This document shows, in pieces, positions 53,444-63,602 of a stretch of 64,000 nucleotides of DNA. The DNA comes from UBA1563 sp041667115 (GTDB lineage Bacteria > Bacteroidota > Ignavibacteria > Ignavibacteriales > Ignavibacteriaceae). Below the pieces are notes generated by a model. It saw only the letters and a list, made by a program, of their open reading frames with translations. It did no database searches and was not told the DNA's origin. Position numbers and translations under genes: made by a program. How positions within the stretch are numbered: position 1 is the stretch's first letter; the number at the start of each line of letters is the position of its first letter. Where the stretch lies: positions 12,279 through 76,278 of the forward strand of contig JBAYFO010000010.1 of NCBI GenBank assembly GCA_041667115.1, in the 5' to 3' direction.

Positions 53444-53517
53444 GAATTAGAAATTACGGGTTAGGAATCCGTTGCTATTCATACCTTTGATTCCTAATTC
53501 CCAATTCGTAATTCCTA
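53441..53517. terminator. Long bidirectional hairpin between convergent genes
   Basis: 29-base arms at 53441-53469 and 53489-53517 pair with a few mismatches (ends TAGGAATTA and GGTTAGGAATC against their complements). The left arm begins with the stop codon of the kinase, and the right arm ends two bases before the stop of the acyl-CoA ligase. Confidence 0.75.
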
Positions 53518-53518
53518 A

Positions 53519-55210
53519 TTAAACATAGAGGTAGCGTTTAATTTTTTGTGTTGGAGTTTTTTCAAACGGATTTACCTGCTCGATCATCCTGCTGATCTTT
53601 GAAAATGAGGAAACATTGTTGTTTGCTTCTTCCCTAACTTGATTCAAAAGATCGGAAATAATTTTCCGCTGCTCTTTTTCATTCTTTTTTTGTGTTTCAA
53701 ACTGAGCATCAATTTTTTCATAATCTAAAAAAACACGCGCTAAAAGTTGATCGTTCTGGCGAAAGACTATCGACTCAAGTACATATTCGGAACGGTTAAT
53801 TATTGATTCAACCGCTTCGGGATAAATATTTTCACCGCTGGGACCAACAATCATATTTTTTAATCGTCCTTTGATATAGAGATAGCCGTCTTTATCGAAG
53901 CAGCCTAAATCGCCGGTTCGGAACCAGCCATCGCTTGAAAGCACTTCTTTTGTTTTTTCCGGATCTTTGTAATAGCCTTTCATTACCATTATACCACGCA
54001 CCAAAATTTCCCCTTCACCGGTTTTAGGATCAGGTGCATCAATTTTTATTTCGGCACCGATAGAAGCCGGTCCGGTAGATAAATATCTTGAGTCTTTCGC
54101 GCCGGTTCCTGCAATTAATGGCGATGTTTCGGTTAACCCGTATCCGATGGAATAGGGAAACCCAGCCTCGCGCAAAAATAATTCAACGTCGGGAGAAAGA
54201 GCCGCCCCACCAATGCAGAAAAGTTTTAATTCGCCGCCAAAAGTTTTGAGTAACTTTTTTCCGGCGGCTTTGTTTATCTTTTTTCTTAATGAGGGAACTT
54301 TGTATGCTAATTTTACAAGTTTCTTTTTGTTTATTTCAGGAAGAATTTTTCCTTTGAACATTTTTTCAATAATCAAAGGAACCGAAAGGAGCACCGTCGG
54401 CTTAAGTTCAGCTAATGGTGGAAGCAACACTGCTGCTGTTGGCGGCTTCCGTAAATAGTAGACGGTTCCTCCAATTAACACCGGAAAGATCATTCCAAGA
54501 GTACATTCGTAAACATGTGCAAGCGGAAGAAGCGAAATCATTCTACACTCAATTTCAGAAGGAACATATTTCCTTGTGGCAATAGCATCCGATACAATGT
54601 TTTTATGCGTAAGCATCACAGCTTTAGAGTGCCCGGTTGTGCCGGAGGTATAAATGATGGAAGCGACATCTTCTTCAGAGATTTTTTCAGTTAAAAGTCC
54701 GGTAAATTTTAATACTAGATTTTTGATCTTTTGAAGTTCTTTACTCCCATCGGCAATTAATTTTTTAAGCGTGTCTTTGGGAATGTTTTTTTGAACAATG
54801 GAAAAATTATCCAGCAAAATTATTTTAAGATCCTCCTCGGTTTTATATTCTTCAATTTTAGAATATAATTTTTCCGAAACAAAAATTGCTTTCGACTCCG
54901 AATGTTGAATGATGTGATGAATTTCAGAAGTGTGAAAATCATTTAAGATAGGAACCACAATAGCGCCAATGCAAGTGATGGCAAAATACGCAACGCCCCA
55001 GTGGGGGCAATTTTCGCTTAGAAGGGCAACCCGATCCCCATGCACAATTCCTTGATTTTGCAAAAACGTGGAGATCAAATCAACTTGAGCTTTGAACTCC
55101 ACATATGTCAGCATTCCTCCGTCAACAAAACCAAACAGTTTTTTGTTTTTGTATTCGTTTGCGCTGTTTTCCAATAGCTGTTTTAGCGTCAATTCTTGTA
55201 ATGGTTTCAT
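53519..55210 (-). CDS. Long-chain acyl-CoA synthetase (AMP-binding)
   Basis: 563 residues from ATG 55210 (MKPLQELTLKQLLE), supported by a GAGG ribosome-binding site just upstream; an earlier Met at 55315 overlaps aat by 74 bases and is less likely. Motifs: P-loop IIYTSGTTGHSKAVMLTH, GYGLTETSPL, WFRTGDLGCFDKDGYLYIKGR, GENIYPEAVE, and a C-terminal Lys region TPTQKIKRYLYV. It activates fatty acids as CoA esters in the cytoplasm. Lies 31 bases after aat, so possibly co-transcribed; no link to the lipid operon at 25-35 kb is visible. Confidence 0.94.
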   Translation of the reverse strand: MKPLQELTLKQLLENSANEYKNKKLFGFVDGGMLTYVEFKAQVDLISTFLQNQGIVHGDRVALLSENCPHWGVAYFAITCIGAIVVPILNDFHTSEIHHIIQHSESKAIFVSEKLYSKIEEYKTEEDLKIILLDNFSIVQKNIPKDTLKKLIADGSKELQKIKNLVLKFTGLLTEKISEEDVASIIYTSGTTGHSKAVMLTHKNIVSDAIATRKYVPSEIECRMISLLPLAHVYECTLGMIFPVLIGGTVYYLRKPPTAAVLLPPLAELKPTVLLSVPLIIEKMFKGKILPEINKKKLVKLAYKVPSLRKKINKAAGKKLLKTFGGELKLFCIGGAALSPDVELFLREAGFPYSIGYGLTETSPLIAGTGAKDSRYLSTGPASIGAEIKIDAPDPKTGEGEILVRGIMVMKGYYKDPEKTKEVLSSDGWFRTGDLGCFDKDGYLYIKGRLKNMIVGPSGENIYPEAVESIINRSEYVLESIVFRQNDQLLARVFLDYEKIDAQFETQKKNEKEQRKIISDLLNQVREEANNNVSSFSKISRMIEQVNPFEKTPTQKIKRYLYV

Positions 55211-55241
55211 AATATCCTCAAAATAATTTTTCAAATCTAAA

Positions 55242-55844
55242 TTAGAATTCAGCATCAACGAGAGAGGCTTGACACAAAAGAGAAGAGAACGCTTCAAATG
55301 AGATTTCTTTTGCACCGAACATCTTTAAATGTTCCGTCATATACTGAACATCAAGCACAACAAAATTCTTTTCACGTAAACGATTAAGCAGATGAGCCAA
55401 TGCCACTTTAGACGCCTGGCTGACGAGCGAGAACATCGATTCACCAAAGAATGCACCCTTAAAAGAAACACCGTAAAGTCCGCCGAGAAGTTTTTCGTCT
55501 TCATAAACTTCTACCGTATGGATGTGTCCAAGTTTTTGCAAATTTAAATACGCCTCAATCAACGTACCGGAAATCCATGTTTCTTTCCGGGCAGCGCAAT
55601 GATGAACAACCGAGAGAAAATCTGTATCGTATGCAACCTTAAATCTATTCTCAATCAATATTTTTTTTAATGAACGGGGAATGCGAAAATCATTCAAAGG
55701 AATAATTGTTCGAACTTCAGGAAAGAACCATTCAATTTTTCCGGTGCTGCTGTCTGCCATAGGAAAAGCTCCCATTGCGTAGAGCTTAATCATTTGTTCG
55801 GGAATCAGCAGAACTTCTTCCTGAGAACTATTACTTTCTGCCAA
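55242..55844 (-). CDS. aat: Leucyl/phenylalanyl-tRNA-protein transferase
   Basis: Adds Leu or Phe to N-terminal Lys/Arg of proteins, marking them for ClpAP (N-degron pathway). 200 residues, slightly short. Signatures: YAMGAFPMAD, WFFPEVRTIIPL, ETWISGTLIEAYLNLQKLGH, GLYGVSFKGAFFGESMFS, and FVVLDVQYMTEHLKMFGA. Cytoplasmic. Upstream is the DUF2721 gene (37 bases), downstream the long-chain acyl-CoA ligase. Confidence 0.96.
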   Translation of the reverse strand: MAESNSSQEEVLLIPEQMIKLYAMGAFPMADSSTGKIEWFFPEVRTIIPLNDFRIPRSLKKILIENRFKVAYDTDFLSVVHHCAARKETWISGTLIEAYLNLQKLGHIHTVEVYEDEKLLGGLYGVSFKGAFFGESMFSLVSQASKVALAHLLNRLREKNFVVLDVQYMTEHLKMFGAKEISFEAFSSLLCQASLVDAEF

Positions 55845-55881
55845 TTTACTGCCTCGGTTTTAATTTTTAGCTGCTAATTAA

Positions 55882-56361
55882 TTATTCGTGTGCTTTAATT
55901 TCATAGTTGATAATTTCGTAGCCTTTAATGGTTTCAACGGCGGCATAACAGATACCGATAAAGACAAGAAGCATTCCTAACGAAAACGAACTAATAATCA
56001 GCGACTCGGCTTCGGGTGCTTTTAAAATGAATGAAAATCCGATCTGCATTGATGTTATTACAAATAATCCGACAGCGATTGAATAACTTAAGACAGCATT
56101 CCGAACAAGTTTAACACGGTAGATTAACTTTTCAAGTTGAATCGAAATACTTTTGAGGCGAATCTCGTCCTGGTACAAAAATTCCTCATGAGAAGCCTTG
56201 ATCGAAAATTTTCTTCTTTCTTCACCAAGTAAGCGGATTCTGTTCACAACAAGAGAATATTTGTTATTCATTCCGAGCAAAAGTAAACCGCAGGCGGAGA
56301 TCATAATCCCCGGTGCCAGCATGGCTTGAATAACTTGAACGACGGTTATAGAAATTTCCAT
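55882..56361 (-). CDS. DUF2721 membrane protein
   Basis: 159 residues with a first membrane helix (VIQAMLAPGIMISACGLLLLG), a charged helical middle (NRIRLLGEERRKFS, EIRLKSISIQLEKLIYRVKLV) and two more helices (VLSYSIAVGLFVITSMQIGF, ISSFSLGMLLVFIGICYA). This is the layout of DUF2721 proteins. Function unknown; located in the inner membrane. Lies 15 bases after a second small membrane protein gene, so the two share a transcript. Confidence 0.82.
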   Translation of the reverse strand: MEISITVVQVIQAMLAPGIMISACGLLLLGMNNKYSLVVNRIRLLGEERRKFSIKASHEEFLYQDEIRLKSISIQLEKLIYRVKLVRNAVLSYSIAVGLFVITSMQIGFSFILKAPEAESLIISSFSLGMLLVFIGICYAAVETIKGYEIINYEIKAHE

Positions 56362-56376
56362 AAAATTTTTAATCTT

Positions 56377-56751
56377 TTATTGATGTAAATTATCGGTTGA
56401 ATGTAGCTGCTGAAATTTCTTTTCGTAAAAGAAGACAAAAAGAAAAATCACTGCCGGTAAAATTGAAATAGCAAAAAACGCCAACATTGCTTTAGCACCA
56501 AGAGAACCAAAAAAGACAAGCGCTCCTAAAATAATCATACTGCTTCCGACCGCTTTCCATTTAAACGCGGCGATGTATCCAACCAGCATCAGCAAGTGAA
56601 AGAACTGAATGAGAAAAACAGACAGTGGGGGAAGGTGTCCGCTGTCTTTGAACCATTCTGTAAGATGCTCTATAAAGAAAGCGCCCCACAAAATAAAAAG
56701 CAGCACGGCTAGAAATCTTCCGATCCAAAGAAAAGTTTTAATAAGAGTCAC
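56377..56751 (-). CDS. Small membrane protein, four predicted helices
   Basis: 124 residues, hydrophobic almost throughout (FLWIGRFLAVLLFILWGAFF, VFLIQFFHLLMLVGYIAAF, SSMIILGALVFFGSL, LAFFAISILPAVIFLFVFF), ending in a charged tail. No family recognised with confidence. First gene of a leftward set ending at the acyl-CoA ligase; divergent from the GH13 gene across 119 bases. Confidence 0.7.
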   Translation of the reverse strand: MTLIKTFLWIGRFLAVLLFILWGAFFIEHLTEWFKDSGHLPPLSVFLIQFFHLLMLVGYIAAFKWKAVGSSMIILGALVFFGSLGAKAMLAFFAISILPAVIFLFVFFYEKKFQQLHSTDNLHQ

Positions 56752-56870
56752 AAAATCCTCGGTTTCATTGGAAGAAAATTAAGGAAATAATCTTTTAAAT
56801 GGGGAAATTCTTTTTTCATCCAGAGACAATTCCTTATTTTTGAGCACTTATTCACAAACGCTGCCCGTAC

Positions 56871-58964
56871 ATGAAAGCGAGAACATTCCTTTTTGTTTTT
56901 TTTATAATTTCTTTGGGTTTACTAATGACTGGAACTACTGGACAAAAAAAAATATCTGCCGGCGAAAAAATATTTCTTGAAAAAAATAGAAAATTAGATA
57001 GCTACTACTCTACCAAAAAGCTTGGAGCATTTGTAGAAAACGGAACCACCGTCTTCCGGTTATTTGCGCCTCGGGCGTTTGATATCTCGCTTGTAGTAAA
57101 AAAAACAGTGACTGAAAAAAACTATAAAGAATACCTTATGGTAAAAGACACCGACGGTGTTTGGGAGGTTGTTTTAAGCGGTGAACTTTACGGAGAATTT
57201 TACGGGTTCAAAGTACTGAACAACAAAAAAATAAAAAAAACCGATTTACTCTGCCTTGATCCTTATGCCAAAGCCGTTGCATCCTATAATACTTATATGG
57301 GTGAACGACTCGGAATCGTAACGAAAGAAAATGATTTCGATTGGGAAAACGATGAATGGATTCAGCGCGATTGGCGTGATCTTATCATTTACGAAATGCA
57401 TATTAAAGATCAAACGTCTCATGCTTCTTCCGGCGTGAATAAAGGCGGAACTTATCTCGGTCTAACCGAAAAAGGAAAACCGGGCGGATTGAGTTACATA
57501 AAATCTCTTGGCATAAACACTGTTGAACTGCTTCCTTCACAAGAATTTGCGAATATTGAAATTCCCTTTCAAAAAAAGTTTAAGGGAAAGATCAACACAT
57601 GGAATCCGTATGAAAGGAATCATTGGGGATATATGACCGCTGCATTCTTTGCTCCGGAAGGATATTATTCGGTAAGCGATAAACCGGTTCAGTTTAAAAA
57701 TTGGGATGGTACAAGCGGTAAACAAATAAATGATTTTAAAGAAATGGTTAAAGGCTTCCACAAAGAGGGCATTGCTGTTATTATGGATGTTGTGTACAAC
57801 CATCTTTCCGAATATGAACTTGGTAATCTTAAAGAAATAGATAAAGAATATTATTTCAGACTTGATGAAAACGGAAATTTCAAAACCGAAAGCGGCTGCG
57901 GAAACGATCTAAAAACCGAGCGCCCGATGGTTCGAAGACTTATCGTTGAAAATATTTTGTACTGGATGAAAGAATATCACATCGACGGGTTTCGCTTTGA
58001 CCTTGGCAAATTAATTGATTGGGTTACACTCGAAGATATTGTTCATGAAGCAAAAAAAATTAATCCGGATGTTGTGTTTATTGCTGAGCCCTGGGGCGGT
58101 GGCTATGATCCGCAAGGAATGTCGCTGCGCGGAATTGCAAGCTGGAACGATCAAATACGAAACGGAGTTAAGGGAGAAAATCCCCAAGATGGTCTCGGCT
58201 GGATTTTTGGGGAGTGGTATGGAAACAACAACGCTACTCGCATTAAAAGCTATGTAAACGGAACGCTTATTTGTGATTCACTTGGATTATTCCAGAAGAA
58301 GGAACATTCTGTTAATTACCTTGAATCCCATGACGGTTACACCCTTGGAGATTTTATCCGGCTGGGAACAAAAGAAACCGGGAAAAATCAATTAATAAAA
58401 GATGTCGATTCATTTGTAAAACTTTCTCCTTTGCAAATGAAATTAAACAAACTTGCCGCACTTTTTCTTTTTACTTCGCAAGGGATAACAATGATCCACG
58501 CCGGTCAAGAGTTTGCCCGCACAAAAGTTATTCCTCTTTCTGTTGATGCCCCCGACACAAACAAAGGAAGAATTGACCACAACACTTACGACAAAGATAA
58601 CGAGGTAAACGCCATCAATTATCACCACGCAGAGATTAATAAAGAGCTGCTCAACTATTACACGGGATTAATTTCTTTGCGGAATAATTATAATGCTTTC
58701 CGCAAAGCAGAATATGATGATATTACATTTTTCCCGAACGATCAAAATGATTTTTCCCTCGGGTATACTATTAACTATAAAAAAGATCAATTCTTGGTTT
58801 TGATGAACGCTAATCCAAACGGCAGTAAAGAATTTCTTTTGCCGGAAGGAACCTGGGAGGTTTTAGTAAATGCAGATGTTGCCGGAATAAAGAAACTTGA
58901 AGTGATGACCGGAAAAATAGTTGTTCCGTCAACTACGGGATATGTTTTGAAAAATCAAAAGTAG
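56871..58964 (+). CDS. Secreted GH13 debranching-type α-glucanase (pullulanase/isoamylase)
   Basis: 697 residues with an N-terminal signal peptide (MKARTFLFVFFIISLGLLM). A CBM48-like segment (FRLFAPRAFDISLVV) precedes the (β/α)8 barrel, which carries the GH13 regions: DVVYNH, GFRFDLGK with nucleophile Asp377, IAEPWGGG with acid/base Glu406, and ESHDGYT with His487-Asp488. RNHWGYMTAAFFAPEG is typical of α-1,6-active branching-point enzymes. Probable role: hydrolysis of α-1,6 bonds of glycogen or pullulan outside the cytoplasm. Monocistronic. Confidence 0.92.
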   Translation: MKARTFLFVFFIISLGLLMTGTTGQKKISAGEKIFLEKNRKLDSYYSTKKLGAFVENGTTVFRLFAPRAFDISLVVKKTVTEKNYKEYLMVKDTDGVWEVVLSGELYGEFYGFKVLNNKKIKKTDLLCLDPYAKAVASYNTYMGERLGIVTKENDFDWENDEWIQRDWRDLIIYEMHIKDQTSHASSGVNKGGTYLGLTEKGKPGGLSYIKSLGINTVELLPSQEFANIEIPFQKKFKGKINTWNPYERNHWGYMTAAFFAPEGYYSVSDKPVQFKNWDGTSGKQINDFKEMVKGFHKEGIAVIMDVVYNHLSEYELGNLKEIDKEYYFRLDENGNFKTESGCGNDLKTERPMVRRLIVENILYWMKEYHIDGFRFDLGKLIDWVTLEDIVHEAKKINPDVVFIAEPWGGGYDPQGMSLRGIASWNDQIRNGVKGENPQDGLGWIFGEWYGNNNATRIKSYVNGTLICDSLGLFQKKEHSVNYLESHDGYTLGDFIRLGTKETGKNQLIKDVDSFVKLSPLQMKLNKLAALFLFTSQGITMIHAGQEFARTKVIPLSVDAPDTNKGRIDHNTYDKDNEVNAINYHHAEINKELLNYYTGLISLRNNYNAFRKAEYDDITFFPNDQNDFSLGYTINYKKDQFLVLMNANPNGSKEFLLPEGTWEVLVNADVAGIKKLEVMTGKIVVPSTTGYVLKNQK

Positions 58965-58998
58965 AAAGAGTCCGTTGTTCGCTTTGATTTTTTATGTC

Positions 58999-61900
58999 TT
59001 AGTTAAAAATTTTGCGTAGGGATTTTTCTATAGCTTCTTTAAACTGGGTGAGGTTAACCGGTTTTTGAAAAACGTATTCGATGCCGAGATCATTGTAGGC
59101 AAGCAATTCTGCCTTGCCTACATCACCGCTTAAAATAAGTATCTGTGGTTTTCCTTTTATGGCAGAACCTCTCAGCCTCTTCACTAAGTCAATCCCGTTC
59201 ATTACAGGCATATTGTGATCGCTGATGATAAGCGCCAGCGAGGTTTCTTTGATTATTTGCCAGGCTTCCTCTCCATTATCGGCAAGAAGAATTTCATAAT
59301 CAGGAACAAAACTTTTCAATATTTTTGAATATAGAAGTTTGTCTGTTTTGCTGTCATCAACTAAGAGAATTGTTGCGGAAGCTTTCGGTAATGTAAATTT
59401 AAACGTGGTTCCTTTTCCGACTTTACTCTCTACCCAAATTTTTCCACCATGTTTTTCAACTATTTCTTTTACAAGAGAAAGCCCCAGACCGGTTCCTTTT
59501 TCTCCTGCGGTTCCTTCGGAAGTAAACTTAGCGTCAACATCAAAAACTTTTGATAAATTTTCTTTCGCTATTCCGGTACCGGTATCGCTAACCCAAATTT
59601 CAATAAACCTTGGTACATCGGATTGTGCATAGTTGATAGCTATAGATCCGCCTCCCTTAGTAAACTTTAAAGCATTCGAAAGAAGATTGTTAAAAACTTG
59701 AGCGAGCAAGCTTTTATCGGCAAAGACATTTATTTCGTCCGTAACCTGATTCTGCAAAGTAATTCCTTTTTTCATTGCAAAGCCGGCAAGCGTATCCATC
59801 GCTTTTTTAACCTGATCAGTTAGGTCTATTTTTGCCGGTTCAAAACGGATTCTGCCTGTTTGCAGTCTCGTCCAATCCAGCAGAGAGTTTACAAGGGCAA
59901 GCATGCTTTGTGCCGATTCTTGTATAAAGCCGATGTATTGTTTAGATTCCTCGGTAGTGATTTCATCATCATTTAACAGAATATCCGTAAACCCTAGAAT
60001 TGAACTGAACGGTGTTCTCAGGTCATGCGAAACAATAGAAATGAACCGGTCTTTTGTGTCGTTTAATTTTTTTAAATTGTCGGAGGCTTTTTGTACTTCA
60101 TCTTCAGCTTTCTTCTGTAATGAAACATCACTTACCAAGCCAAACATTTTAAGAACTACCCCTTGCTGATTCCGGGTAACGGTAATTTTATTTTTGATCC
60201 AGACAAGATGACCTTGTTTGTGAATAATTCTAAAAACAAGTTCTTCTGAGTTTTTATAATAATTATTAACAAATTTTCTCATTTTATCTTTAACTGTTCT
60301 GAAATCATCAGGAAACGTAATCTTGAAAAAATATTTTGCATCGTGCAAAAATTCGGATTGCGAATACCCTGTAATTTTTTCAATTGAAGAGGTGAAAAAC
60401 GTAAAGCGAATATTTGTGCCGACTCGTTCAGCCGTCCAAAGCGAATCATCCAGGTTGTCTGTAATGGTCCGGTAACGCTCCTCGGATTCTTTTATGGCTT
60501 GTTGAACCCGTTTCCGTTCGGTAACATCTCGCGAAATAATAACAAAGAAAATACTGTCTTTAAATTCAAAAGAAGTAACTGAAACTTCAATAAAGTTATG
60601 TGATCCATCTTTTCGTTTGCTAAGAAATTCATAGTGATTAGGCGCCGATTCTTTTGAAGCTCTTGCTTCGCTGTACTTCTTTATTCTCGGAAGATCGGTT
60701 TCGTCAACAAGGTCCAAAGCGTTTGTGTTAACCAGTTCTTCACCATTTTCATAACCGAAAATTTTGGCAAACGAATTATTCACAATAACAAAAGTGTTGT
60801 TTGACTCAACGGCGATCCCGTCATTTGAGGCTTCAAAAATTGCGCGCATCAGTAAAAGTTCTTGTTGAAATGCTTTTTTGGAAGTGATATCGGAAAAAAT
60901 TCCACCGATATATTTTATTCTTTTTTGTGCATCATACGTAACTGAAAAAGTACCGAGCACTTCAATAAATTCACCGTTCTTTTTCACGAAGGTCAATTCA
61001 GCCGATTTTATTTTCTCTTGTACAACTTGCTTTATCGAAAATTTTTTTTGTTGAGAAGAACCGGCATCAAGTAGATCTGTTAATTTTTTTTCGCCAATCT
61101 CTTGTTCACTAAAACCAAGCTCCAGCAGAAAAGAAGGATTTGCATAAATGATCTTTCCGGTTTCGGAAAAATTACAAATTAAATCTGTGGCATTATAAAC
61201 AATAGAACGAAACCTCTCTTCCGACAACCGCAACGCACGTTCTACTTCTACTTTTTCTGATATATCGTCACAAAGAACAATATATAACGAGGAGGATTCC
61301 CGGTTTTTTGTTGCAAAAAAGGAAAGTTCAATTTCCTTCTTTTGCTTCTTTTTTGTTAGGAGGGGAACGTTAATGCTGTATTTTTCCTTATCTGCCAAAT
61401 ATGAAAAAACAGAAAGCAGCCCGTTGTGATCAAACGTGGGAAAAAATTTTTCAAGCGGTTTATTATAAACTTCGCTTTTGGTATACCCGGTGAGATTCTC
61501 CGCAGCTTTATTCCAAAAAAAAATTTGTCCGTTAGCATTAAGGACTAGTAAGGCATCTGTAGCCTTTTGTGTGATCAATTCATAAAACTGCAATTCATCA
61601 ACTTGCTGTTTTAAATATTCATGTTCCTTTAAGTGGCGGGTTATGTCTTCAAAATAAAAACAGACGAACTGAATTTCCTTTCGACTTGTAAATAGAGGAA
61701 AAATTTGGACATCAAAAACAAATTCTTCATCATCAAAACTGAGAGCGGCGCGAAAAAAAGATTTTTTTTTCGTCTCTTTAACTTCTTTTAATGATTTATC
61801 TAATTCATCAAGCGACGTATCCGGAAAAATGTCGTGAATGGGATGATTCAGAAAGTTTTTTTTCCTTCTAACCGCAGTCTTAAGTAAATTACCAAAGGAA

Positions 61901-62400
61901 TAATTCACAGTTCCATTAATATCTGTAAGGATCAATAGATTTTCTAAGTTTTGAAAAATATCACTGTAATTTTCATTGTGTAAAGAAAGATCAGCATTCC
62001 GAGCTTGATCAATAACTTTTAAATCTTCAACAACAAGTATTCCTCCCAAAAACTGTTCTCCTTCAAAAAGTACAGTACCTTTTAAAAAGATGGATATCTC
62101 TTCGCCACCTGAAGTTTTTTGATTTCCAAGCTCTTTTTCAAAAAAGAATTGGTCACGTATATTCTGAATATCCGGGCGGATATCGCCGGAAAGAAAAAGT
62201 TGCTCGGCTACAAGATTTTTCCCGATTGGGTTTTCACGAAATTGCGGTTGTAAAATCCCAAAGCTTGTAAAGCATGCATTCAGATAGGTGATGTTGTATT
62301 GTTCATCAAAAACAAGAACACCAACTGGCATCGCTTCCAATAAAACGGCTGCAGATGTATTCTCTATTTGTTTTTCTTTTTTTACCTGATCTGAAAGCAT
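58999..62400 (-). CDS. Multi-PAS hybrid histidine kinase with C-terminal receiver
   Basis: 1133 residues, no membrane segment, so cytoplasmic. About five to six PAS domains fill residues 15-770 (for example YIGGIFSDITSKKAF, FFVIISRDVTERKRV). HisKA has His792 in ISIVSHDLRTPFSSILG; HATPase_c has NLLSNALKFTK, GTGIAKEN and GTGLGLSLVKEI; the receiver near the end reads ILLVDDSKTDKLLY with phospho-Asp1061 in LIISDHNMPVMNG. A phosphate would pass from His792 to Asp1061 within the protein. No HPt domain or partner regulator gene is adjacent. Divergent from the prohibitin gene across 244 bases. Confidence 0.95.
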   Translation of the reverse strand: MLSDQVKKEKQIENTSAAVLLEAMPVGVLVFDEQYNITYLNACFTSFGILQPQFRENPIGKNLVAEQLFLSGDIRPDIQNIRDQFFFEKELGNQKTSGGEEISIFLKGTVLFEGEQFLGGILVVEDLKVIDQARNADLSLHNENYSDIFQNLENLLILTDINGTVNYSFGNLLKTAVRRKKNFLNHPIHDIFPDTSLDELDKSLKEVKETKKKSFFRAALSFDDEEFVFDVQIFPLFTSRKEIQFVCFYFEDITRHLKEHEYLKQQVDELQFYELITQKATDALLVLNANGQIFFWNKAAENLTGYTKSEVYNKPLEKFFPTFDHNGLLSVFSYLADKEKYSINVPLLTKKKQKKEIELSFFATKNRESSSLYIVLCDDISEKVEVERALRLSEERFRSIVYNATDLICNFSETGKIIYANPSFLLELGFSEQEIGEKKLTDLLDAGSSQQKKFSIKQVVQEKIKSAELTFVKKNGEFIEVLGTFSVTYDAQKRIKYIGGIFSDITSKKAFQQELLLMRAIFEASNDGIAVESNNTFVIVNNSFAKIFGYENGEELVNTNALDLVDETDLPRIKKYSEARASKESAPNHYEFLSKRKDGSHNFIEVSVTSFEFKDSIFFVIISRDVTERKRVQQAIKESEERYRTITDNLDDSLWTAERVGTNIRFTFFTSSIEKITGYSQSEFLHDAKYFFKITFPDDFRTVKDKMRKFVNNYYKNSEELVFRIIHKQGHLVWIKNKITVTRNQQGVVLKMFGLVSDVSLQKKAEDEVQKASDNLKKLNDTKDRFISIVSHDLRTPFSSILGFTDILLNDDEITTEESKQYIGFIQESAQSMLALVNSLLDWTRLQTGRIRFEPAKIDLTDQVKKAMDTLAGFAMKKGITLQNQVTDEINVFADKSLLAQVFNNLLSNALKFTKGGGSIAINYAQSDVPRFIEIWVSDTGTGIAKENLSKVFDVDAKFTSEGTAGEKGTGLGLSLVKEIVEKHGGKIWVESKVGKGTTFKFTLPKASATILLVDDSKTDKLLYSKILKSFVPDYEILLADNGEEAWQIIKETSLALIISDHNMPVMNGIDLVKRLRGSAIKGKPQILILSGDVGKAELLAYNDLGIEYVFQKPVNLTQFKEAIEKSLRKIFN

Positions 62401-62644
62401 AAGGACAGTTTACTTTTTTGTGTGCAAAATAGTAAAAAGTTTTCATATTTGTGTTCAACCGTTCCATAGCCTCTTTTGTTGAAGGGTTACTCTTCTTTTT
62501 CAAATTGGTTGCAAAGCTTTGTGCAAGCATAATAGAAACAGTCTTCTTGGGGTTGAAAGAATTAACAAGAACCCTCTTATTTCATTTTTGGGATGTTTTA
62601 TTTACACCTATATTTACAATTGAAATAAGAAAAATGAGGTATGT

Positions 62645-63514
62645 ATGTTATTTTTAGTATCATTTGCCGCGGCAATAATTGCCTTAGTCGTTTATTTTAA
62701 CGCTAAAAAGCGATTTAATAAATCAGAATCTACTTTCGCGTTTATCGGTTTTATAGTAGCTGCAGTAATTTCATTTATGCAGTGTTTTACCTTGATACCG
62801 GCGGGTTCGGTGGGGGTAATAGATTTCTTCGGAAAGGTTAGCGAAAACACTTTAAAGTCGGGCGTAAATTTTGTTAACCCCCTTGCCAGCGTAATCAAGT
62901 TTAGCATTAAGACACAGGAAATTAAAGAAGTAATGAATGTGCCGTCAAAAGAAGGATTAAGCGTTCAACTTGAGATCAGTTTACTCTATCATTTAAACCC
63001 GGAAAACACTTACGATATTTATAAATCCGTCGGAGAAGATTATGCGGAAATAATTTTAATTCCTCAATTCCGTTCCGTTGTTCGCGGAGTAACCGCAAGG
63101 TATGAAGCAAAAAGCTTGTACACTTCCGAACGTGAGGGATTATCAAAAGAAATCGAAAACGAACTTGCAACGCTTGTGGCAAAACGTGGAATTACCGTGG
63201 AAAGTTCGCCTCTTCGTCAAATTATTCTTCCGGCAGGGTTAACCGCTTCAATAGAAGAAAAACTTAAAGCGGAACAGGAAAGTCAGCGGATGCAGTTTAT
63301 TCTTTTAAAAGAAAAACAGGAAGCTGATAGAAAAAGAATTGAAGCACAAGGTATTGCTGATTTCCAGAAAATTGTTTCAACCGGATTGAACGACCAATTA
63401 TTAAAATGGAAAGGAATTGAAGCAACGGAAAAACTGGCAGAATCAACCAACTCCAAAATTGTTGTTATCGGTTCCGGCAAAGATGGCTTGCCCTTAATAC
63501 TTGGCGGGAATTAA
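62645..63514 (+). CDS. Prohibitin / SPFH band-7 family membrane protein
   Basis: 289 residues. Two N-terminal membrane helices (LVSFAAAIIALVVYF and FAFIGFIVAAVISFMQCF) are followed by the SPFH domain starting PAGSVGVIDFFGKV, then RSVVRGVTARYEAKSLYTSERE and a charged helical region (EEKLKAEQESQRMQFILLKEKQEADR) typical of prohibitin oligomers. Family members scaffold membrane proteases and microdomains. Monocistronic, preceded by a TATATTTA box with TTG 18 bases upstream. Confidence 0.92.
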   Translation: MLFLVSFAAAIIALVVYFNAKKRFNKSESTFAFIGFIVAAVISFMQCFTLIPAGSVGVIDFFGKVSENTLKSGVNFVNPLASVIKFSIKTQEIKEVMNVPSKEGLSVQLEISLLYHLNPENTYDIYKSVGEDYAEIILIPQFRSVVRGVTARYEAKSLYTSEREGLSKEIENELATLVAKRGITVESSPLRQIILPAGLTASIEEKLKAEQESQRMQFILLKEKQEADRKRIEAQGIADFQKIVSTGLNDQLLKWKGIEATEKLAESTNSKIVVIGSGKDGLPLILGGN

Positions 63515-63602
63515 GTTACATGAGTTATTTAATAAGCAGAACATAAAAGGTGGTTCATATAAGATTGGTGGATGGATAAACATTAAAATGTTCGGAGGTT
63601 AT

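Noticed and set aside
55211..55315. N-terminal extension of the acyl-CoA ligase
   Set aside because: It lies inside aat, whereas ATG 55210 has a GAGG site and the conserved family start.
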